A stretch of DNA of 64,000 nucleotides, taken from positions 1,488,001 through 1,552,000 of the forward strand of contig CAWHVG010000005.1 of the NCBI GenBank assembly GCA_963832725.1. Direction: 5' to 3'. Under the pieces are notes generated by a model. The model was not told the DNA's origin and did not search any database. It saw only the letters and a program-made list of their open reading frames with translations. The stretch comes from JAEZBP01 sp963832725. GTDB taxonomy: Bacteria; Myxococcota_A; Polyangia; Polyangiales; Sandaracinaceae. Positions 27,378 to 35,573 of this stretch are shown piece after piece; within the stretch, counting starts at the first letter, position 1; every line of letters begins with the position of its first letter. The position numbers were made by a program, and so were the translations under genes.

Positions 27378-28160
27378 TCAGGCGGCCGGGTCGGGCGGGG
27401 TCTCGCCGCGGGCCCGCGCCGCGCGGCGGCGGGCCGCGTTCGCGGTCGCCTTGCGGACCTCCTCGTCCCACACCGCCCGGGCGGCCGCCAGGTTCGAGCG
27501 GGCCGCGTCGTCGAGCTGCCCGCCGATGGCGTCGTAGGTGGCGAAGACCTGCCGCACCAGCGCGATCAGCTTGCGCTTGGCGTCGAGCAGCGCCTCGCCC
27601 GTCGGGCCCGCGTCGACGAGGGCGGCGCGCTTGCGCTGGTCGAGGAGCTCGCCGAGCTTCTTGCTCGACGGCTGGAGCACCTGATCGAGCCATTCGTCGA
27701 AGTTGGCCGGACCGCCGTCGGTCTCGACCAAGCGAAAGCGCGCGAGCTGCGTGCGGACGTCGTCGGTGCGAACGTCGTCGCGGGCCTGCGCGCGCCCCGC
27801 CTCTTCCTCGTAGCTCTTGTTCACGAGCGAGACGCCGTCGGGCAGGATCAGAGCCTGCATCTTTCGAGCGGTATCTCGCACATCTGCGACGTGATAGTGC
27901 TCGGCGTAGCTGGTGAGCAACCCGTCCCCGAAACGCAATGCTTCGTCGTGCTCGCCATCCGTCTCCGCCAGCGCCTCCGTGAGCCGATCGACCTCGCTCG
28001 ACCCCGTCATCGCGCCCACGATCAGAGGGCGAACATCGTCGATCTCGGCGGCGAATGGCTTCCCGATGTCCTCCCCGCGAAACCACGTCGCGAAGTCACC
28101 GGAGACGAAGGGTTTGGTCGCCGTGACGAGCTCGGCGAACGAGAGATCTTGCGCTGACAT
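27378..28160 (-). CDS. Hypothetical cytoplasmic protein (260 aa)
   Basis: ATG 28160 gives MSAQDLSFAELVTATKPFVS. The protein is soluble, helix-rich and charged (LTEALAETDGEHDEALRFGD; QRKRAALVDAGPTGEALLDA), with an Arg/Ala-rich tail and no signal peptide or membrane span. It lies inside the repeat-bounded segment next to the 85-bp array. No family recognised. Codon use fits the host. Confidence 0.6.
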   Translation of the reverse strand: MSAQDLSFAELVTATKPFVSGDFATWFRGEDIGKPFAAEIDDVRPLIVGAMTGSSEVDRLTEALAETDGEHDEALRFGDGLLTSYAEHYHVADVRDTARKMQALILPDGVSLVNKSYEEEAGRAQARDDVRTDDVRTQLARFRLVETDGGPANFDEWLDQVLQPSSKKLGELLDQRKRAALVDAGPTGEALLDAKRKLIALVRQVFATYDAIGGQLDDAARSNLAAARAVWDEEVRKATANAARRRAARARGETPPDPAA

Positions 28161-28452
28161 CGTGCCCCCATGGTGAACAGTGAACGCGTCGACTGTACCG
28201 CCCCGACCCCACGCTTGTCCAGGATCGCTTCCGAGCGCCGCGCCGTGAGAGATGGGGCGCCCGCGACCCGGACCGGATCCGTCGTCGCAGGATGCCGGAC
28301 GCATGGGACGCGCGGCGGTGGGGATCGTGCAGAGTATTCGAACCAGTCGATCATGAGCGCGCCCGCGTCCGTGGCTCGCCTCTGTCGACTCGGGGAACAC
28401 GTGCCGCTAGACCAGACTAGACCCGGGCGTCCGACAGCGGTTAGGTGGCCTG

Positions 28453-28713
28453 ATGACAGGTGGTTGGATGGTGAGATTTGTCGCAATACTGTCCATTATG
28501 TGCCTTTCGGTGTGCTGCGGATCATCTACAACGGCGGACGCAGGCGGTGACGTGGCCCATTCCGTACCGCCATGCACGTACATTGCGCATGATGGCGTCC
28601 GCGTCTCCTGTCCGGCTGATGGCATGACTACCTGCCCATCCACGGATACCTGCAATACGTGTAAGTGCAGCCGAAACGGCCTCCTCGGATGCACGACTCT
28701 GCCGTGCCCGTGA
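28453..28713 (+). CDS. Small Cys-rich lipoprotein, low G+C
   Basis: About 86 aa from ATG 28453; ATG 28468 is the better signal-peptide start. Basic n-region, hydrophobic core and lipobox (ILSIMCLSVCCGSS). The mature part contains ten further Cys (VSCPADGMTTC; DTCNTCKCSRNGLLGC), a knot-like pattern. Base composition is well below the window average, suggesting recent transfer. Sits within the repeat-bounded segment. Confidence 0.6.
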   Translation: MTGGWMVRFVAILSIMCLSVCCGSSTTADAGGDVAHSVPPCTYIAHDGVRVSCPADGMTTCPSTDTCNTCKCSRNGLLGCTTLPCP

Positions 28714-28737
28714 ACGACTGAACCACCGCGCGGATTC

Positions 28738-28889
28738 CGGGCACGATCGTCGCGCTCTGCACCCCCGTCAACGAGGCCGCGAAGGCGCGCTTCGCGTCTC
28801 GCTGACGGGTCAGAGCTTGGTGCGGCCGGTGATGGCTCCGTCGAGGCGCGCGCCCTCGGTCACGGCTTCCCACGTCTCGGCGCCGTAGA
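28738..28889. repeat. Right copy of the ~145-bp direct repeat, with VOC gene remnant
   Basis: Plus-strand bases 28738-28805 encode the last ~20 residues of the VOC protein again (GTIVALCTPVNEAAKARFAS, then a stop). On the minus strand the repeat is the genuine 3' end of the DUF2169-pentapeptide gene. The VOC fragment has no upstream part and is not expressed. Confidence 0.75.
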
Positions 28890-30953
28890 GGTTCGCGCCT
28901 CGGGAATCCGCCCCGGAGAGGTCGGCCCCCTCCAGGTTCGCGCGCATGAGATCGGCGCGGAGCAGCTCGGCGTTCTTCAGGTCCGCGGCACGGAAGAATC
29001 GCTTCGCGCGCATCAATCCGCGAGAGGCGCGCCCGCGCGAGGCGAGCGCCGACCAGCACCGCCTCGCGCAGCACCGCCCGCCGCAGATCGGCGTCCTCGA
29101 GCACGGCGCCGCGCAGGCTGGCGCCCGGTGCCACCAGGTCGGCGAGCTTGGCGTTGGTCAGGTTCGCGTCGTCGGCCCTCAGCCCCTCGGCCGCGACGCC
29201 TTCGGCCCGGAGGCCTTCGCCCTCAATCTCGTAGAGCCGCGTCTCGACGAGCTTCGCGCCCGAGAAGTCCACCGCGCGCATCGAGGCGCCCGAGAAGTCC
29301 GCTTCCGTGGAATCCGCGCCGACGAAGCGGGCACCGTCGAGCTTCGCGTCGGTCGCCCGCATCCGCGACGCCGCCACGCCCTCGAAGTCCGCGCCCGGCG
29401 CCTCGGCTTCGTCGAGGCTCGCGTCCTCGAGGCGCGCGCGCGCGAACTCGGCACCGGGCAAGCAGGCGGACTCGAGCGTGGCTTCGCCGAGGTCGGCGTC
29501 GGCGAAAGAGACGCCCTGCCCTTTCACCCCCGCGAGCACTGCGCCGCGCAGACACGCCTCGCGAAAGCTCGCGCCGTCGAGGATCGCGTCGACCAGCGTG
29601 GCCTCGGTGAGGTCGCGCCCGTCGAAGCTCAGCCCGGAGAGATCGCAACGGTCGAGCGCGCGGCCGGCGAGCGACTCGCCGCTGGCGAGGAGCTTCTCGA
29701 TCTCGGCGCGCGAGAGTCCCGGGCGGCGGGGGCGGCAACGGCGGCTCCGGACGCGGCGCGCTCTCCGGCTCGCTCGCCGTCCACGCGGGCAGGCCCAACG
29801 CGCGGGCGGCGCTCGGCGTCAGCCCCTTCGGTCGCCGGCGCCCCTCCGGAACCTGGTCTTCACCCTCGTCGAGCGGATCGGGCGCGTCGAGCTCCGGCGG
29901 TGAGAAGGCGTAGCGGCGCTCGTACTCCGCCTCGTAGCGGCGGACGACCTCGTCGATCGAGAGCTCCGCGCCGGCAGGATCGCCGGTCACGAAGACCGCC
30001 CCGACGTCGCGGGCGTAGAGATCGGAGACGTGCACGAAGCCACGCCACACCAGGACAACGCGCATGAGGTCCGGCTCGAAGAAGACGGTGTCGAGTCGCA
30101 GCCGGACTTCCTCGAGCGCGTCGGAGCGTGCCTCGCGGATGACGAACGCGCGCGGTGCGAAGCCGGGCAGCGTGCCCTCGATGGCCGGATGCCGCGGGTG
30201 GAGCCCCTCCAGCGTGAACGGCGTCCGCGGCGCGGGGTACGGCACGCGCAGCTCGGGCGGCGCGGCCTGGAAGTGCGACCAGTCGAAGCCCTTCGGAAAC
30301 CAGGGGAAGCGGGTCTTGGCCCACGCCGCGTCGTAGGTGCCAGCGAGCGCCTGCCGCATCGGGTGCGCCTCGGCCAGCGGCGTCAGGAGCACCGGGTCCG
30401 GTCGGTCCTGACGATGCGTGAGGGGCGCGTCGAGCCGCTCGAGCTGGGGCATCGGATCGCCTGTTCGCGCGCCCACGCCGCGTCCGAGCGGATTGAGCGG
30501 ATGACCCGGCCCGCCGAAGGCCAGCTCAGGCCGAAGCGGCACGTAGTCGAAGGGCTCCGGCGGGGTGCTGCCGTTCGCCGTCCAGGTCCGCGGGCCGAAC
30601 GCGGCGAAGCGAAGCTGGATGCCGCTCCCGAAGCGCAGCCCGAAGCGCGACACGCCCGGCCAATCGCCGGGATAGACGTGACCGGACACCAAGACATCGC
30701 AGGCCGGCTTGAAGATCGCGACGTCGCCCGGGTAGCGGACGGCTTCGCCGTCGTCGAAGGGCTCCTCACCCGTCGGGAGCGCCGGCTCGGCGGCCATGAC
30801 GGCCTCACCGCCCGGCACCAAATCGAAGGTCCCTTTCACGATGACCACCAGCGCGTCCTGCGGCGGCTCGAGCTGCCAATGGCGCGTGAACGCGGGCAGC
30901 CCGGTGTCGGTGAGGATGGGCGGCGCTTCGGGCGCACGCGACGAAATCCTCAT
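28810..30953 (-). CDS. DUF2169-pentapeptide repeat fusion protein
   Basis: About 714 codons from ATG 30953 (GGAG 6 nt upstream). Residues ~1-330 are a DUF2169 T6SS adaptor domain (DALVVIVKGTFDLVPGGEAV; VPLRPELAFGGPGHPLNPLG). A Pro-rich linker leads to a C-terminal pentapeptide-repeat beta-helix (ADFSGASMRAVDFSGAKL; ANLEGADLSGADSRGANLYG). Two single-base breaks occur: near 29738, in the run of C coding for the proline linker, and near 29012 (LSRIDARE should join MRAKRFFRAADL). It is the last gene of the vgrG operon. Joining adaptor and beta-helix in one chain suggests the pentapeptide part participates in cargo loading (inference). Confidence 0.82.
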
Positions 30954-31041
30954 GCGCCGCTCCAAAGGAGCCCGCGAGCCGGAAGGCGGCCTCCTCCTCG
31001 CGAGGGAGCACCAAACACCTGGACGGGAATCGGCCCCACGG

Positions 31042-31455
31042 TCAGAGCGCCACCAGCACCTTCGTCTGCGAAGGTGCCGCGTGCACACCGGCCGGCGCGT
31101 TCGCGCTGCTTCCGTTGTGCGCCGTGGGCGCGGTGTGCACGACCGCGGCCTTTCCGGTGACAAGGACCTTGGAGCTCCCTTTCCGGAACGCACACTCCGA
31201 GCCGGTGGTGCTCGAGATCATCCCTTTGAGCGTTCCTGCCTCATCCCCGCTGCAAGAGCTGATCTTCGACGATTCGACGACGACGTCCTTGTTGGCGAAC
31301 TGCACCTTGGCCACCGTTCCCGACGCATTGCGCACCTGCGCGATGGCGGGAAAGGGTGTCGGAACGGGAGGCGCGGGAGGCGCCGGCACCTTGCACACGT
31401 CGGGGAAGGCCATCGCCTGTCCACCCGCCTTGGTCGCTCCCGGTAGGTTGATCAT
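31042..31455 (-). CDS. DUF4150 PAAR-like protein
   Basis: 137 aa from ATG 31455, 12 bp after the DUF3540 gene. It reads FPDVCKVPAPPAPPVPTPFP, the DUF4150 signature of a Cys near the N-terminus followed by a Pro-rich VPxPFP turn. FANKDVVVESSKISSCSGDE and VLVTGKAAVVHTAPTAHNGS follow. Predicted to cap the VgrG tip like PAAR. Lies between DUF3540 and the DUF2169-pentapeptide fusion, a common order in Myxococcota spike islands. Confidence 0.88.
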   Translation of the reverse strand: MINLPGATKAGGQAMAFPDVCKVPAPPAPPVPTPFPAIAQVRNASGTVAKVQFANKDVVVESSKISSCSGDEAGTLKGMISSTTGSECAFRKGSSKVLVTGKAAVVHTAPTAHNGSSANAPAGVHAAPSQTKVLVAL

Positions 31456-31466
31456 CGCCGCCTCCC

Positions 31467-32097
31467 TCAGCCGAGCAGGACCCGCTTGCCGTCGACGACG
31501 GCGTCTTCCTTGGCGCGCATCGACGCGCGGCGACCGAAGAGCTCGAGCGTCTTCTTCGCCACGCTCCGGACCGTACCCGCCCGCGTCGAGAAGAGCCCGT
31601 CCACCTTGGTGAACGCGTCTCGCGCGAAGGTCTCGAATCCGGTGCGCGCGGAGCTCCCAGCGCGACGCGGACCAGGTCGCCTCGCCGATGTCCGCGCCCA
31701 GATGTGCCGCGTCGAGCCGCACTTCCGGCGCTCGGATCTCCACGGACTCGTCCGCGTCCAGGGTCAGACGCCGTCCCTTCAAGGTCAGCTCGCCGCAGGC
31801 TTCCAGCGTCAGCCGCCCCTCGCTCGGCGCCCACGTGGCAACGTGATTGCCAGCGGCGTCGGTGAGCGCGATCGCGTCGCTCGCTCGCGCGAGGAGCACG
31901 CCGACCACGTACGCACCCGCGAGCAGCACGCGGTCTCCTTCCGAAGCCGCGTATCCGAGCACCGCCGAGCGCGCGCGCACCCGACCGCGACCTTCGGTTC
32001 GCACCTCGAGCGCGTCGCCATCGACACCGATGACCATGCCCTCTTCGGGCCCGAGCGCCGGCGCGAGGGTGGCCGCTTCTCCGCTTCGCTGTGTCAT
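31467..32097 (-). CDS. DUF3540 T6SS-associated protein, one frame break
   Basis: About 210 codons from ATG 32097. Strand-rich N-terminus (GMVIGVDGDALEVRTEGRGR; LLAGAYVVGVLLARASDAIA), then LTLEACGELTLKGRRLTLDA and ESVEIRAPEVRLDA, which resemble the repeated strands of a VgrG-like needle. After a single-base break near 31645 it resumes with TGFETFARDAFTKVDGLFST and AKKTLELFGRRASMRAKEDA, a typical DUF3540 tail, with the stop at 31467-31469. Family function is unknown, but it consistently accompanies vgrG and DUF4150. Confidence 0.8.
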
Positions 32098-32155
32098 CGC
32101 ATCTTCCTCGTGTCGTTCATCGGATCTACCAGAGCCCATCCAGGTTTGAAAAGGC

Positions 32156-34488
32156 TCACGCGCTCCGGTCGAAATCCTCCGCCCGGGCACGCTCCGGATC
32201 GGTGCGCATCAGGCCGGTGGTGACGGCAGAATCCAGGTCCGCCCCGTCGAAGAAGGCGCGGTGGGCATCGGCGTAGCTGAGGTTGGTGTCGAGCAGCACC
32301 GCGTCCCGAAAGGAAACGCGCGTGACGTCGCTCCACGAGAGGTCCGCGCCCTGCAACGTGCTGCCCGAGAAGTCCGCGCCCGCAAGCAGCGCGTGGTCGA
32401 GCCGTGCTTGCACCAACAGAGATCGTCGGACCAACGCGTCCGGGAGCTGGGCCTCGCGCAGATCCGCCCCGGTCAGGTCGACCTGATCCAGGATCGCCAG
32501 GGCGGCGTCCAGGCCCGGCGCGATCAGCTGGCCGAGCCGGGCGCCGGTGAGATCCGCCTTTCGCAGCCCGAGCTGGGACGCGTGGACGGCGGTGAGGTTC
32601 GCGCCCCGCAGGTTGGCGCCCGTGAAGGTGCAGTCGTCGAGGATGCTCCCGCGAAAGTCGGCGCCCTCGGCGTTCACGTTCTCCATCAGGCACGTGAAGA
32701 GCTGCGTGTGATGCAGCGCCGCGTGGGTGAGATCCGCGCCCGAGGAATCCGCCTGGACCAAGCGCGCGCCCCGGAGGTCCGCCCCGGAGACCCGATCGGT
32801 CGAGACGCGGGCGCCATTCAGGTCGAGCTGCTTCGAGATCGGCCATCGTGAGGTCGACGTCGTCGAGCGTGGCCCCGACGAAGCCGGCGCCGGTGAGGGT
32901 CGAGCCGCTCAGAATCCGCGCCCGAGAGATCCGCGCCGGCGAAGTCGCAGCCGGTCAGGACCAGGCCGCTCAGATCCGCGCCGCTCAGGTCGGTATCGCG
33001 GAGCGAGAGGCCGTCGAAGTGCACCGAGCGGAAGCTCGCCGTGCCGAGCGCCACGCCAGCCAGCGATGCGCGCTGATCGAGCAAGGGCGCCACGTCGACG
33101 CCGTCCAGCGAAGCGTGATCGAGGTTGGCGCGGAACATCGCCGCACCCTCGAAGCGAGCGTGGTCCAGCCGAGCCCCCTCGAAGCGCGCGTGCTCCGCCT
33201 CCGCGCCCCGCAGGTCGACGAGCGCCATGTCCGAGCCGGTGAACGACGCGCCTTGGAGGCTCGCGCCGCTCAAGTCCGCGCCCGCCAGCGAGAGGTGCTC
33301 GAGGCGCGCGCCGGCGAGCGCGGCGCCGCGTAGGCTGGCACCGGCGAGATCCGCGTCCTCCAGGGAGACTTCCCGCAGATCGAGCCCGTCGAGCTTCGCC
33401 TCGCGGAGCGACGCCGCGGCCAGCGACGAGGGGGGATCGCTAGCGGAGAGATCGGCGCCATCGAGCAGCGCCTCGGCGAGATCGCAACCGCCGACGTCCG
33501 CCCGCTCCCAGCGCGCGTTCGCGAACGACGCGCCGCGAAGATCGAGCAGGCCCCAGCGGATGCCGGTCAGATCCGCGTCGTCGAAGCGCGCACCGGCCAG
33601 CGATCCCTCGATCAGCTTCGACTGGGCGAGCGTGGCACCACGAAAATCCGCGCCGACGAACGAGACGGTCATCCCGGCCAGATCCCGCAGGTCCGCGCCG
33701 CGCAGATCCGCGCCCTCGAACGCAGCGTGGCTCAGCTCGGCCGCCCGCAGGCGGGCACCATCGAGCCGAGCGCGGTCGAAGATGGCGTGCCCGAGCTGAG
33801 TGAGCGCCAGATCCGCGCCGGAGAGCCAGGCCCCCGCGAAATCGGCCCAGCGGAGATCGCAGCGCTGGAGGACGGCCCTCTCCAGGTCCGCGTCGTGCAG
33901 CACCGTCTGCCAGAGCACGCACTCCTCGAAGCGCGCTGACGTGAGGATCGCGCTCGGCAGCAGCGCATCCCTCAGATCGACGCGCGTGAAGCTCGCGCCG
34001 CCGAGATCCACGTTTCCGCCGCGAGCGCCTTTCAGGTCCGAGTCGGCGATCGAAGCGCCGGGGAGCATGGTGTCCTGCAGCAACACGCCCGGGAGCCGGC
34101 AGCGCTCGAGCCGAAACCGCTCGCCCGTGCAGGCGAGGAAAGTCATCTCGCTCAGCTCGCAGGCGGTGAACACGGCGTCGTCGACGACGCTCTCGTAGAT
34201 CTCGAGCGCCTCGGCGGCGACCGCGTCCACCTGAACGCCGCTGAGATCCACGCCGTGCAGAACCGCCCCTCTCGCGGTACAGCCCGACAGGCGCGCGCCG
34301 GCCAGGCTCACATCGTAGAGCCGCGCGCCGTCCAACCGGACGCTGGCGAAGGTCGTCTCGCGGAGATCGGCGTCTCGCGGAGTCCAGTCGCTCAGGTCCA
34401 CGCTCTCGATGCGGCAGCCGTGGAGGGCGTCCCGCGCGAGCCGCGCCTCGACCTCCTCCCGCGAGGTGACGACCGGCCCTTCAGTCAT
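32156..34488 (-). CDS. Very long pentapeptide repeat protein
   Basis: About 777 codons from ATG 34488, whose first codons overlap the end of the upstream pentapeptide gene by 8 bp. Nearly the whole protein consists of A(D/N)LxX pentapeptides (ADLSGASLQGASFTGSDM; ARFEGARLDHARFEGAAMF), predicting a right-handed quadrilateral beta-helix of some 30-plus turns. Two single-base breaks: near 32914 (ADLSGAD then SGSTLTGAGFVGATLDD) and near 32850 (TMADLE then QLDLNGARVSTDRV). Encoded with vgrG, so likely a T6SS scaffold, cargo or immunity-type protein. No enzymatic domain is visible. Confidence 0.85.
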
Positions 34489-35570
34489 CGCCCGACTGCA
34501 CCCGCGCGTCGGTGAAGTCGGCCCCGTCGAGCCGCGCGCCGCCGAGGTCGGTGTTGAAGAGCTGCGCCTCGACGAAGCGCGCGTCGCTCAGATCGGCCCC
34601 TTCGAACTCGACCTGATCCAGCACCGCACGCCCGAACGACGCTCCATTCATCACGGCCGCGCCGAGCTCTGCGCGGACGAGCTGACTGTCGTCCAGCCGC
34701 GCGCCGGGCAACACCGCGCGGTCCGCGTGAAAGAGCGAGAGGTTGCACCCGACGAAGCTCGCTCCCGAAAGCTCGGCGCGGCCGAAGCGGGCTCCGTGGA
34801 GGTTGGCGCCGTCGAAGACCACTGCTCCCTCGCTCCGCGCGACCTCGAACGACGCTCCGGCGAGCTGCGCTCCGTCGAAGCGGGTCTCTACCAGCATCAC
34901 GCCCACGAGCCCGGCGCGAGCGAGATCGCTCCCGCGGAAGCTGCACCGCGTCAGCCGCGCGTCCCGGAAGCTCGCTTCCGTCGCCCGCGCTGCATCGAAC
35001 GTGCAGTCCTCGAGATCGCAGTCGGTGAGGTCCGCCTCGGCGAGGAGCGCCCCGTTCAGGTCACAGTTCGAGAACCGAGTCTGTGAGAACGCCGTCCGCG
35101 GGAGCTCGGCGCCCGGGAACCGACAGCGCTCGAAGGCGACTCCGTCTCCCGCGAGCTCGGAGAGGTACGCGCCGGTGAAGTCGCAATCGACGAAGCGCAC
35201 CATCAGGAGCTCGGCGCCGACCAGCGTCGCCCCGGCGAACGCGCACCCCTCGAACACGACCTCCGTGAGCTGCGCGCGCGTCAGAATCGGCACCGTCGAA
35301 GACACACTTCTCGAAGCGGGAGAACGCGACGTCGAAGCCGTAGAGGGAGCTGCCGCGGAACGACGACCCTTCGAAACCGCTCTCGCCCACCGAGGCCAGG
35401 GGCAGGCGAACGCCGTCCAGGATCACGCTCCGGAAGGTGGACTTCAGGATCGAGTCGCGACCCGGGATGTCGACCTCGCGAAGGTCGACGCCCGCCACCT
35501 CGACGTGCGCGAAGAGCTCGTTCTCGCGGAGATACGCGATGACCTCCTCGATGGTGCGGAGCATCTCCAC
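34481..35570 (-). CDS. Pentapeptide repeat protein downstream of vgrG
   Basis: About 363 codons from ATG 35570, 3 bp after the vgrG stop. The N-terminal helix (EMLRTIEEVIAYLRENELFA) is followed by pentapeptides (VILDGVRLPLASVGESGFEG; CRFPGAELPRTAFSQTRFSN). One single-base break near 35289: EKCVFDGA should continue as ILTRAQLTEVVFEGCAFAG. Many repeat positions carry Cys or Phe in the centre, which is typical of the helix core. Overlaps the next pentapeptide gene (34488), so translational coupling is likely. Confidence 0.85.
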
Positions 35571-35573
35571 GTC

